Shown here in pieces: positions 21,731-32,550 of a DNA stretch of 64,000 nt. Positions within the stretch are counted from its first letter, which is position 1; every line of letters starts with the position of its first letter. The translations under genes were made by a program, and so were the position numbers. Origin of the DNA: Arthonia radiata. Its lineage: Eukaryota > Ascomycota > Arthoniomycetes > Arthoniales > Arthoniaceae. Location of the stretch: contig PSQN01000007.1 in assembly GCA_002989075.1 (NCBI GenBank), forward strand, positions 884,558 through 948,557, in the 5' to 3' direction. The notes below the pieces were generated by a model. It made no database searches and had not been told where the DNA came from. It was given only the letters and a program-made list of their open reading frames with translations.

Positions 21731-23007
21731 TCACAGCTTCGCATCGCACCCGCCACAATGGAGAATGTATGCGTTCCCGTGACGCACTACTTTGTCAGTC
21801 GCGGAACCGCATTTTCCGCACCTCTTCTTCCCATTGATCTTCGACACTAGAGCGTTCACTCGATTCCGAGTTGCTTGAGCAAGAGAGGCTCGCTGCATCG
21901 CCAGATCTTTCTCGCGTGTAGCCTCAGCAAGCTTCTCAATCGCGGTGGCTTTCTCGACCTTCAGCGTCTCGATCTCCTGCTTCATGGACTGAATCTGGGC
22001 TGCTTGCATTACGAAGGTCCTTGCTTTCGTTGTCGCAGTGGCGGTCAAGTCCTCCGACTTCTTCATCAATTCACCCACATACTGTGAGATTTCATTCTCG
22101 TAACAGTACATCAAGTCTGTGATGAAAGCTAGCATGAACTCGGGTATTTCGACTACGCCCTCCATGAAGGCCTTGTTACGCGCATAAAAGTGACGGTTCT
22201 GCGCCACGTGGCGGGCTACTGTATTTCGCAGTGGATCAACCCGGCCGCCTGTGTGTTCAAACACCTACGATTCTGTGAGTACACCATTTTGTGAGTAGAG
22301 AGAGGCTCGGACAGCAAGGAGCAAAATGTACCTCTTGAACAACGTCAGCGAAGCCCTCGCACGGGCCGCCCAGCCTTGCTGCAAACTTTTCTCCTGCGAA
22401 GATCTTCAAGTCCGATATCATGTAGAAGTCCGCAATGGAATAGACGTGTACGTTGTTCATCAGACGCGACAACATGAGCTCTTGAGCTGCGCGCTCGAGG
22501 TTACCTGCCTTACTTGCAGTGACACCTTTCTCGTCTGTGATGGCGCCGGTGTCGTCGTATTGGCCGGTATATATATAGAAGAGCACACGTTTCATAGCCG
22601 CCGGCGACGCGCAAGGAGCCTGGCAGAGTATCTTGCCTTGTGACTCGAGCCACTGGCCATCACATTGCTTTTTGAAGACATCGGAGCGTGAGCTGGTAGG
22701 CAGTCATATTAGCAAGTACGTCCTTGCAATGCCACAAGTTCTGGCGCCCGCTTCTTTCTCGTAGCGCCGCACGCTTCTCCAAATGGCAAGCAGCTTACCA
22801 GAGCACCGTACGGTGGACCTTAAACTGGTGGCCGCACCCCAGTTCAACGATGATGTCGGGAAGATTCCCTGACTCTATGAAGCCAGGGATTCCCGCAGCT
22901 GCAGCACGGCTGTTCATCTTGTAGAGCCGCACTTTGTTCCAGTCTCGATAGGTGAAGCTAAAAAGAGACGAAAGCGAAGCAGAGAAGTCGATATGATGGA
23001 ATTGCAC
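21731..23007 (-). CDS. BTB/POZ protein with coiled coil and CxxC module, array copy 3
   Basis: Exons 23007-22799, 22692-22332 and 22264-21731 give 367 aa; a start at 22917 (MNSRAAAAG) would remove a 30-residue leader. BTB: LPDIIVELGCGHQFKVHRTV, 'CSRSDVFKKQCDGQW', 'MKRVLFYIYTGQYDD', 'NNVHVYSIADFYMISDLK'. The last exon starts VFEHTGGRVDPLRNTV and holds a clear heptad coiled coil (AQIQSMKQEIETLKVEKATA). It ends in KRCGKCGSATDKVV and ILHCGGCDAKL, i.e. CGKC-x22-CGGC. Same strand, intron positions and architecture as its neighbours, so a tandem duplicate. Function unknown; likely a BTB dimer with a second protein- or nucleic-acid-binding module. Confidence 0.87.
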
Positions 23008-23390
23008 TAGTACTATTAAAGCAGTCAGAAGCGGGCACGTGATGGGAGGGCTTGGGTCTCAACGAAAGGAGAGCACAGCAACGAGTTCGGGATTCTCGAC
23101 AGCATTTTCAAGGCCGGTTACCCGTGGGCTCACAGGATACTTTCGCACGCGCCCTGCGATGGCTGAGACAGTCTTGCGGTGGACGCGTATGGCTGCAAAA
23201 GTACCTGACCAAGCAGATGCCTCCCAAGATAACCATTGTGGATAGGCATGAGATATGTGGTCTGAGCAGCAACGCTAGCAAGCCATCTCTCCCGAAAACT
23301 GGCAGTCCATCCCAAGACTCTGGCGCGGTATTCAAAGGTCGCCCTTGAGCAGATAAGGATAGTCCCACGTTTGCTCCTCACATAAGATCT

Positions 23391-24456
23391 TTACTGTCGC
23401 ACCACGGTGCTGCACTGTGAACATCTCACCGACCAGTGCGGATTGCGCCGAGAGTTGCCATAAGCATTGCCGTAAGGATAGTTGTCGTTGTCGTAGCCTG
23501 CGATCGAGATGCGGACTGCAAGGGTGGCGGTGCAGACACCACAGTAGCGTTCGCATCCGTTGAGTCTGTAAAGAGTCTGTAGGGCCTCTAGCTGCGTCTC
23601 CGCGGTCTTCGCTTCTGTTTCTTTGTCAATTACGGCCAAAGTGAAATCCTTGATGAAGTCCTTGATTGCGAAGGCCTCGTCCATGAAGCCTTCCTGCTGT
23701 TTCAGCGACTCTCGATTGTCCATGACATGTGCCATGCAAATATCACGAAGCTGGTCGCCACTGCCAGTGTGCTCATAGACCTGTATCAAGTATGTTAGCA
23801 GGAAGTACACTGTACAGCAACCGCACTGGCCTGGTCTGGCTTGTTGTGGGCTGCACTGAGTAGGCGCGAGCGATTTAGCTGCTCGAAGGCCGCTTACTTT
23901 GGATAGAACTCTCCCAAAGTCGGCTTGAGAAGCCTTAGCCAAAGCCTTCTCGAATTTTTTGATTGCCGCCTGTCTGAGCTCTGGAATATCATAGTAGTCG
24001 CCTAGACTAAAGACGTTGACGATGGCGATAAGTGTGGCGTTATAGTCAATGGCAAGCTCTGACACCTCCGCCTGAATGTTACTCTGGAACTCTCTATCAT
24101 CGTACTGATGAAGATAAATATACTCTAGCAGTCGATCGATCGCTCGAGGCGTTGCTGAAGGAGCCTCAACCTTTACCACTCCTATGTATCAATCGTTAGC
24201 CAGCCATACACCTCCTACTTCCCACGGATCTCTCACCGGTCTTAGCTTCAGAGAATCTCCCGTTGCAGGCCGCCCGGAACACAGGAGAGCGCCCGCAGAG
24301 CACGACGCGGTGGACCTTCCAGGTTTTGCCATTGAGCTCCAGAGTCAGGTCGCTGAATTCGCTCGAAGCGAGAAGTTTTCCAATGCCTTTTAGGGTTGCT
24401 TTTTGCGATGCCGTCTTGGGCTCGTCAATCTCCTCGACGTCGGTCATCTTTAGCAT
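23391..24456 (-). CDS. BTB/POZ protein with CxxC module, array copy 4
   Basis: Exons 24456-24237, 24181-23898 and 23780-23391 give 297 aa. The 117-nt intron before [16 protein letters not shown] is in frame and stop-free, so a naive ORF reads through it; the donor AAA|GTAAGC and acceptor ATACAG match the conserved site. BTB: '[20 protein letters not shown]', '[17 protein letters not shown]', '[20 protein letters not shown]', '[20 protein letters not shown]'. C-terminus: CGVC...CSQC with a Tyr/Asn/Gly-rich linker ([14 protein letters not shown]). Unlike copies 1, 2, 3 and 5 it lacks the intron that splits the HRxVxxC motif. A second possible start is MTDVEE at 24447. Confidence 0.87.
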
Positions 24457-25055
24457 TTGCTGGGTATCAGTGAGGTAAAAGAATAGGAAGGCTTGAGAAT
24501 GAAGCGGTGGCGAAGTGGCCTGAAGTGGTTAAGCGAAGGTGAGGGACTAATTGTAGGCAGCTGTTGCAAACACGTAAATTGGGGTTCAGCAGGTCAAGTC
24601 CTTTTCGGGATGTTGCAAGCGCACGTCGGAAAAGAGTAACACCGCCTACGTTTGCCAGGCGAGTTCGTTCGCTATTCATATTTCGAATCTCGATTGCCCT
24701 AACGGAGCGCTGGCGAAGTGAAGTCCAGCGATTGAGTAGGTGAGAGACTAAGCGAAGTAGCTCTGTTTGATGGAGGGCAGAGACCACGGATACTCAGTCT
24801 AAGTTGATTAATGTCTTTATGTGAAGCCATTGAACAGGGTTCAAGCGATCACGCGTCTCGCTCGTTGGAATGTGAATCGGAAAAAGGGCGGCAGGGTGCA
24901 TAGCACACAGCTCCGTTTAGATTATGGTCATATCAGCAGAGATACCTTGCTCTATAGCGACGCTTCATCCGTAACACAGTCCGATGTGCTCTTCGGTCCC
25001 GGCCAGCGCTTTGGCTTCCCAGCGTCTGAACATCTGCATGACCACATCAAAGCCG
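24457..25055. other. Spacer between BTB copies 4 and 5
   Basis: No supported gene; ORFs here lack protein character. Confidence 0.4.
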
Positions 25056-25981
25056 CTAGTATCTCATCATGTTCTCGCAGTGAGGGCAGTTCACATAGAA
25101 AGTACTCGTGTCACGCTGATGAACCGTCTCAATCTTGGCCAGCTGGTCCATCTTGCACCAAGTACAGTATCGCAACAAGAAGTTATCAGTGAGTCTCTTG
25201 CGCAGATTCTCCAATTCTTTGACAGGACCTTCGTCAGCGTGCTTGACGAGAGCCTTGGGGAGGTCGATCATGAAGTCGGGAGTGTTCGCCAATTCTGTCA
25301 TCAGGCTGTGATCGCTCGTCACTGTATGCTGATTGCTGGTAACATGGGCAGTGATAATGTGGCGGAGCTCATCCTTGTCATCAGAATGCTCATAAGCCTG
25401 CTTGATGGTGAGAAAATGACGCTGAATGTTTGAGGCTGTTATTGACGCGACGTACCTGAGCAACAACGTCCGCAAGTTTCTCAAGGGCGAGATCAGGCAA
25501 GAGCGCGCCTATCTTGTAGTTTGCCATACGCTTCAGCTCAGGAATCTGGTAGTAGCAGGCGAGGCCATGGACGAGCACATTTGCGATCAGCATGGCGTAG
25601 TTGTCATTCTGGTAGTGTCCGGTGTACTCGATAATGTCATAGCAATGGCTGTAGAGAAAATGAAGCATGTGCGTGATTGCAGCTTCGGTTGCTGATGGAG
25701 CCTGGACTTTCACAGTTCCTGTGCGCGCCTCCGAGAAGCGGCCCTCGACTGCGGCATGAAAGACCGGAGATCTGGAACTGTGTGCTGTCAGGCTTGCACA
25801 ATTTCATTTTGACCGGCACCCCTGAGGTCACTCACCAAAGTACGAAGCGGTGGACTTTCCAAGTACGCCCTTCGAACTCAAGAACCATATCGGAGTATTC
25901 ACCGGATTCCAATAGCTTGCCGAAAGATTCTCCAGCGCATTTCAACACTTCTATTGCCGGGTCGTCTGTGTTGATCGCCAT
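25056..25981 (-). CDS. BTB/POZ protein with CxxC module, array copy 5
   Basis: Exons 25981-25836, 25777-25456 and 25397-25056 give 269 aa. BTB: LLESGEYSDMVLEFEGRTWK, 'VHRFVLC|SRSPVFHAAVEGR', 'VQAPSATEAAITHMLHFLYS', 'YYQIPELKRMANYK'. The final exon starts AYEHSDDKDELRHII (the VYEHT equivalent) and ends CTWCKMDQLAKIE...FYVNCPHCENMMRY. It is the shortest and lacks a long coiled coil. It is closest to copy 4 (shared KTWKVHR/RTWKVHR and [KV]VEAPSAT/VQAPSAT blocks), suggesting that this pair is the most recent duplication. Start at MAINTDDPAIEV is preferred over longer in-frame leaders. Confidence 0.86.
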
Positions 25982-26320
25982 GTTTGTTGATGTTGTGAGA
26001 TCTGCAAGAGAATCCAAGGTTGTCAACAGCAAAGCAATCAAGAAAAGTTGTTGCGAAGTCAAGATATTGTTTGCTTATCAGTGAAAGGTGAAGAGTCGCG
26101 TCGCCTTTCAGGTGAGGGCTCGGAAATGCCCAGCTTGCACGTGACTTGCGCTTTCACTCGCTTAGGCCTGCCGTTCTTGATATTCTTGTACACCACAAAA
26201 GGCTGCTTAGACTGCCTCATGCATACCTTGTAAATGACGATGTAGACGAGCGGTTGTAGTCACTTTGAGATAAGTCAAGACTTGGCAGAACATACCGTAT
26301 ATTCATCATTTACATCTTAC

Positions 26321-28032
26321 TCATACAGCGACACCATTGGGACCGCTTTGCGGCTTATCCTGTCGTATCCACGTGTCTTCCTGCTTGGCACCAGGACGTA
26401 GCCAACGGCTTGGGCTGTCATTACTCGTAGACCTCGTCGTAGGCGGTGGATTGCTTGCGGGCCTGGTCCTGAAGTCCTCCGGACTCAGCATCATCTGAGC
26501 TGCTGACTGTGCTGGCCCAGGCGCATGTGCATTGGCCGTATCCAATGGTGAAGGCACCCGCATGGGCAGGTCGATTTTCTTGTCCTCCGCTATTAGCGGC
26601 AGGACCGGTGCCTCGCCACGCTTCTGATGCAAGCGCGCTTGCCGCTCACTTCTCGCTGTATCATTAGTGCGATCGTAGAGGTAGAGACCGAGAAATGTCA
26701 AGCCGATGCCGGACATCTGCACACGCGTCAAAGCATTACCAAACCAGATCACCGCAAAACAAATGACGAACACCCGCTTGATCAACGAAGCCACCGAGTA
26801 GGTCACTGGTGATACCAGCCCAAGCAACACAAACGCAACCAAGCTTTGTGCAAAGTGGAACGTGCCGTTAAAGATGTACTCCAAGGCCAGGCGGCCGTGA
26901 TCAAGCGCATCAGGTCGATCCGCCAGCTTCAAGGCGCCGCGGTTCATGATATCGTGAAAGATCCCGGGGGCTTCCCAGAACAGCCAAAGTGGCAGTGTCA
27001 ACAGAAGTGCGAGTGCTGACGAATAGCACAGCAAGTTCAGCTTGTCCGGTTTCTTCGCCTTCAGCACCTGCTGGAGGCCCTCAGACTCTGCGCGCGCTGC
27101 TTCGTTGAACAACCTTTTCGAGACAATGTTCTGTGTGACGAACAATAGCGCAGACCCGAAAGCACAGACCAAGCCCCAGAAAGATGCTCTGAAGTCGGCG
27201 GAGCATGCCATGAAGACGCCCAGGGTCAACGGTACCAGCGACATGTAAGTGGCCCAGGTGTAATGAACTCGAAAAACAAATCTGTAGGCCATCACAGTGA
27301 ACAATGGCGAAAGCCCTTTTATAGTGTGGACCAGAGAGACCGGTATTCTTGCCATGGCATCAGAGTTGAGAACGTGGCCTCCTATTTGAAAGATCGTCAA
27401 AGGCAGTGTCGTGATGATAAGGTCACGGCTTGGACGTTGGATCTCGTGCTTGAGCGCCGGTATGGCCTGCTTCAAAGATGGAAAAGCTCGAGCGGTCTGC
27501 GCGGACACAATGCACCATGAAGACACAAAAGCGAACTGGATTACTGTGAGAGTCAATGGCTTGCGAAAAGCGGTGAGGATAGCCTTCGAAGAAGCGTTAG
27601 AGAAGATGGACGACATGTACCACAACCCGCACAGGAGCTGTATTGATTAGCCGAGGGCTCCCATTTGCGGACCTTGCGACTCACTATCAGCTTAACAGAT
27701 ATTGGCGCCTTGAGCGCTTCTCCGAGCTCTCGAGCATTGTCGGTGACGCTCCCTCTCCGGGTGTGTATAGTTCTCAAAGCCTCAGAAAGACTCTTTTGCC
27801 GCCCGCGTTTTTCCACTCTTCCTGGCATGCCGTTCGCATACGTCCGCGTCGAGCTTTGACGAGGCGCCCAATTGGATGTACCTCTTGCTTCACGTATGGA
27901 ACTCGGACCACGGTCTCCCGACTGATCGCGTACCGCAACTTCATCATTATTGCTGTCTACCGGATAGTTTGGAAATTTGAAGATCGTGGCTGGGTTGCTG
28001 GATGACGACGAGCGCCGTTGATCGTTGTTCAT
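26321..28032 (-). CDS. SLY41-like triose-phosphate/nucleotide-sugar-type transporter
   Basis: Drug/metabolite-transporter superfamily protein of the TPT clade, 554 aa from exons 28032-27685 and 27637-26321. It has a long Ser/Arg-rich cytosolic N-terminus (~115 aa). Membrane segments follow: 'LLCGLWYMSSIFSNASSK', 'PLTLTVIQFAFVSSWCIV', 'VSLVHTIKGLSPLFTVMAY', 'ATYMSLVPLTLGVFMAC', 'FWGLVCAFGSALLFVTQNIV' (with SKRLF), 'LLCYSSALALLLTLPLWLFW', 'VAFVLLGLVSPVTYSVASLI' (with KR) and 'GIGLTFLGLYLYDR'. The SNASSK, HTIKGLSPLF and SPVTYSVASLIKR blocks are typical of yeast Sly41 relatives, which act in the ER/Golgi. The C-terminal ~100 aa is Pro/Ser-rich and disordered. Substrate unknown. Confidence 0.9.
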
Positions 28033-28842
28033 GATATGGTGTAGCGAGCGAATGTAGGTCGGTGTCAGTCCATTGGGCTGTAAGAAAGCAGCGCCCTATT
28101 TGGTACACTGGGTCGCAAGGAGCATTGGGGTGGCAATTGTACGGAGTAGCGAAGCAGCTGTCGACGGAGCTCTGCTCAAGTGGCCACTCGAGGTATTGCG
28201 CTGTATAGTGAGGAGGATGGACTGCAATCGCTGGCGCCCATACAGCCCGGGAAATTGTGTGGAGATGATGAGGACAGAATGTAGCGCGTCAGCTTTCCAC
28301 AATGGCGAACAAGAGTCTTCGAAGTGAGAGAAGGGTGCAACGAAACGCCAACTAGACTGCACAAGGCTATAAATTGATCGGCTTCAGTTGGAAGTGGAGG
28401 ACAGCAGCGTGCTGGACAAGAAGAGTTGAGAGTTGGCGTCGGAGCGATCTGCGCCATGCAGCGCTCGTTGCCAAGACTTCACCTGGATGCATTGCCGCCC
28501 CAAAATACATCCGGCGGCGGTATTGCTATCCTCGATCGCCAATGTCTGACGCCTATGAGGACGTTTGTAGAGCAACTAAAGATTATTGAGAAGTGCATTT
28601 AGAGAGTCAGGCTGCGACCTCACTGCGAAGACATGCCGGCTCAACTAGAGCAGTTGCCCACACCTCCTCGGTGTTCAAGACGTCGTCCTGCCTTTTATCA
28701 TTACTTGACTCTGCTTTGAGACGAGTGAAGTAGCCCAACTGTAGCGGTGCTCGACTATATCTTCGCAAGTTCAACGGGGGAGTCTATTGATCGTGTATTG
28801 GCCCATCAGCACTCTCACAACATCCGGCAAACGTTGCGTACG
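28033..28842. other. Divergent intergenic region
   Basis: Lies between the transporter (-) and the hydrolase (+) and should hold both promoters. No supported ORF. An in-frame upstream start at 28747 could lengthen the hydrolase. Confidence 0.4.
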
Positions 28843-31800
28843 ATGCAAATAGGACGCCACTGTCCTACCTTCGGATCATCCTGGCAAATCCTGGGCCCCT
28901 TTCAAATTGGCACACGAGGTATACCCCCACAAGACTTTTCTGCCCTTGTCGGAAAGTAATCTGTAATCTCAGAGGCACCCTGGGGTGCTGATCCCCTGGA
29001 GCGATATGGAGGGTTTCACAGTCTGTCATTCGACTTGCATTCACATTGGCCGAGCTCCTTGGCAGTAGACGGGACTGTCCAATGGACAGAGCAAGCAACT
29101 ACGCCATCGCGTCCTGGCACACTGAACACTTATTTCAGATTTGAGCAGATTGACTGGAGACATTTGCAGCAAACGTACGGATGGCCAGCTTTGCAGTATC
29201 AGGCGTGGGCTAGGACCACTTTCGATGTTCCAGGTGTGACCAATGGAACGTACAACATCCATGTGCAAGGCGTTCTTGAGTACTGGATAGACGATGAACA
29301 TTATTTTGGCGGCGACTTCTATTCATTTGGCAACGCACCTTTGGTCACGCGACTTGCACCTGGCGTCCATTCGCTTGAGATTCGTCTTGTCCGAGATGTG
29401 CGAGCTGTGTCAGCGGAGCCGCCCCCGGAAATCGCTGTTGATATTGCCTTTGCGGCTGTCGAAAGCCCCTTGACAGCCGTTACAGATAGCCTTCTGCTTC
29501 CGGACCTGGTGGATGGTCGCTTCGCCAGTTCTCTTGCCTCTGCACTTATCACGAATAATGATCAACATGCTGCTTCTGGCTTTACGATTGCTTCGCAAGA
29601 CGAGTCTGTCCACTGCTTCGATGCTAGTGCGATATGCATCGTGCCCGGACAAACACGACAACTCTCGTTCCGAATGAGCGCTGATGGACGTGAGCCAGCC
29701 GCAACTGCTGCGCTCCGTATCTCTTATAATCTCGAGGCAGATACAGCAAACCAGGAGCAAATCGACTCCTCAGGCATTTACCATTGCATCGACTTGATGG
29801 TCCAGTTGACGAGACGTTCATCCAGAGATGCGCAGAAGATCACGTTTCGCCACCCCGGCGGCGCTGTCTCATATGCTATTCTTCGGCCGCCACTAATGGA
29901 TTCGTCGCCCAGAGACGGTCATGCAAAGAACTTGCCTGTGTTGCTCGCCCTTCACGGTGCCGGAGTGGATGCTGATAGTGACATGGCTCGACACTCGCTT
30001 GATGGTGTCGCTGATATAGCTGCTTGGACACTCATGCCTTCTGGAGGAACACCTTGGTGCGGAGACGACTGGCACCAATGGGGTAAGTCTCAAAGCATCA
30101 ACGCGTTTGATCCTGTCTCTCTTTATTCACCTTTCAGCGGCCCATTTGCCGGCACTGCTCTGTATCAATCGCCTCGGATGCGGTTGTATACTGTTCAGAC
30201 GCTGTACAGAAGGATTTGTGCTGACATCTTCCTTTTAGGCTGGGCTGACGCCGAGGCTGCGATACGCGCCATCCCGGTATGGATGAGGAACTCAGCCTGG
30301 AAAGGTCCTGGCGTTGATATCGAGCGATGGCTTGTCATTGGGCACTCAAACGGCGGTCAAGGAGTCTGGTATGCCCTTGCGAATAGACCCGACAATATCA
30401 TCGCCGCGGCTCCGCTCTCCGGATATTCCTCGATCCAATCGTATGTGCCTTACACGCTCTGGTTGGAAGCAGATCCACTCAAGCACGCTGTAGTACAAGC
30501 AGCTCTCGGTAAATACCGGCATGAGGCCATAGTGCCGTCAAACGCCCAAGGCATCCCAATAGCCATCCAACATGGTAAGTCTCAGAGCAACCTCACCTTT
30601 CGTTCTGTGCCTCAAAAGTCATTGTAAATCAACTGAGGCGCTGGCGCTGGCCCATAGTATATTGTTTGAAACTTCATCCAACTCCAGAACAGGCTGTGCT
30701 GACATCTCCCTCCTAGGCAGCGCAGATAACAATGTTCCGCCGTTTCATTCGCGAAGGATGAAGCAGCTGCTTGCGGAAGCCGGGCATAGCGCGGAGTACT
30801 TTGAGATCACAGAGGCTGGACACTGGTTTGACGGGATCATGACGACGGAATACCTGCGCAATTTCTACCATGAGCAACTTGCCCAAAAGGACATTCGTTC
30901 TCAGCCCTCTGAAAGCTTTACTGTTCGAGCCATCGATCCTTCGTCGACCTCGTCGAAGCACGGTATCCGGATAATCAGGCTGAAGGAGGGTGGTAGAAGC
31001 GGGTAAGTCTTACAGCATCCACCCATTCCATTCTGTAGCCTCAAAGCAACCACTTGGCAGCTAGCGCGCCTATGTTGTCCAAACCCGCCTGTTTGGAAAC
31101 CGGAACAAACTTCAGAAGGGGCTGTGCTGACATCTTGTTTCTAGCATCGCAGATGTGCACATTGTTGAAAAGTGCATCACTGTTACAACAGCAAACGTAC
31201 ACTCTTTGACCCTGGATATGTCACACTACAGTGGCTTCTCACTTTGTTTCGATGATTTCGAACCCACCACAATCACTTGTGATGGACGCGACAACGTTGC
31301 CGAAGTCTCTTACACGGGGAAGGGCACAGCGCCAGATATTGTTCGTGGCGAATCAAACACCATGATGAGCCCGAGCGGTCTTGATGCTATCCTGCGCACC
31401 AAGGGGATATTCACCATCTTGAATCGTCACAAATCGAGCTATTTCTTCAGCTTGCAGGTGGCACGCAATCTAATGCAATACTATGGTGCGGACTCCAATA
31501 TCGTGGAACATGCAGCGGACAGCGCAGGTAATCAGATCACTGTAGGCATAGGCGCAAGTGTTCCGTCACCGCAGCAACCAGGCTCTGTTGTCAAAACAGA
31601 TAGCAACCAAATCCGTATCTGTCCGTCGGGGTGTGAGCCCAAGGCCTATGACGGTGGGGGCATTGGAGCGATATTTCTGAGACCGTTCCACCCAGGCCGC
31701 CTTGATATGGTCATTTGGGGAACTGATGAAACCGGACTCGGGCTCGCAGCCAGATTGATGCCTACAGTGACGGGTGTGGGGCAGCCCGACTTTATTGTTG

Positions 31801-31898
31801 TAGGTGAGGCGATGAAGTGGAAAGGCTTGGGGGGCGCGCTTGCCCTGGGTTTTTTCAATCACGATTGGAAGGTGTCGGCGGTGTCGTACTTTGAATGA
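28843..31898 (+). CDS. Large alpha/beta hydrolase-domain protein (esterase/peptidase-like)
   Basis: Five exons (28843-28918, 28973-30082, 30239-30574, 30717-31002, 31145-31898) in consistent phase, 853 aa. The N-terminal region starts 'FQIGTR|EAPWGADPLERYGG', a block recurring in an uncharacterised ascomycete family, followed by a beta-rich region. The hydrolase domain begins at about residue 300: LPVLLALHGAGVDAD (oxyanion-hole strand) and WLVIGHSNGGQGVW, whose GHSNGG is a nucleophile elbow with catalytic Ser. 'ITEAGHWFDGIMTTEYL' likely supplies the His. The C-terminal ~250 aa is a further beta-rich domain. Substrate unknown. There is no classical signal peptide with the chosen start; one upstream in-frame ATG (28747) adds 32 residues. 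Introns 2-4 are related in sequence (see separate entries). Confidence 0.85.
30083..30238 (+). repeat. Introner-like intron, copy 1
   Basis: 156-nt intron beginning GTAAGTCTCAAAGCATC and ending TTGTGCTGACATCTTCC plus TTTTAG. Both ends match introns 3 and 4 of the same gene; the middle is diverged. It has no in-frame stop, so the ORF runs through it, but the flanking exons join as HQWG|WADAEAA. Confidence 0.75.
30575..30716 (+). repeat. Introner-like intron, copy 2
   Basis: 142-nt intron from GTAAGTCTCAGAGCAACC to GCTGTGCTGACATCTCCC plus TCCTAG, with internal blocks TCTGTGCCTCAAAAGTCATTG and 'TGTTTGAAACTTCATCCAAC'. These blocks recur in the copy at 46919-47062. Confidence 0.85.
31003..31144 (+). 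repeat. Introner-like intron, copy 3
   Basis: 142-nt intron from GTAAGTCTTACAGCATCC to GGCTGTGCTGACATCTTG plus TTTCTAG. Shares 'ATTCTGTAGCCTCAAAGC', 'CTGTTTGGAAAC' and 'AACTTCAGAAGGGGCTGTG' with copies 2 and 4, in the same order. Confidence 0.82.
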
Positions 31899-32550
31899 GA
31901 CGGAGACTGCCGGAATAAAAGGAGGGTCTCTTTCTTGACACGTGATGAGACGCGTCGTGATTGTTGTTCTCAGCGCGCGCGTCGTCTCTCACCGCTTATC
32001 TCCTCGCCCCTCCCCCCGCTATCTCCTTCTCTTCCAACCTGTTCCTAACGTCTTCTTTGACAACATTTGTCACTCCTTCCTTGTTTCAGGGCGTGGACTA
32101 CTGCAGGAACGATCTTGCTCGCTTGGGATCTGCCGAGTGCTCTCGCTTGACTCTTCTTGGATATTGTCGCCGTTTTGCAGAAACTCAATCTGCTCTTGCA
32201 GTTTGCTCTTGACGGCCGCTTCCTCATCAGCGACAAGGTCAGTTCGTCTGTACCGGTCAAGTTCCTCACTTCTGGCAGAGCTGCACCGCTGTCTGCTCTT
32301 GCCAACCACACCTCCAATCCACCTCTGTCGACACGATCGTTTGACCACAGTCTTTACCCCTCCTCAACAGAGTCACTCAGTGTTGGACTCGGTGTGCTTT
32401 TTTCGTCGACTTACCATCTCACATCTACTTGCCCGTCAATCCTCAGTCTGTCGAGCATCTGTCAATCTAGCATCGGTCTATCTATCTGGGATACTCCCTC
32501 TTGTCTTCTGTCTCACCTCACTGTCAACGAACACCCACATTTAGCGAAGC
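31899..32550. promoter_or_regulatory. Upstream/5' leader of the PUF gene
   Basis: Very pyrimidine-rich (CTCTTC, TCTTG and CTCGCTTG units), as in long fungal 5' leaders of RNA-binding-protein genes. A CACGTG E-box-like site lies at about 31939. It could hold leader introns; no coding exon is supported. Confidence 0.4.
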
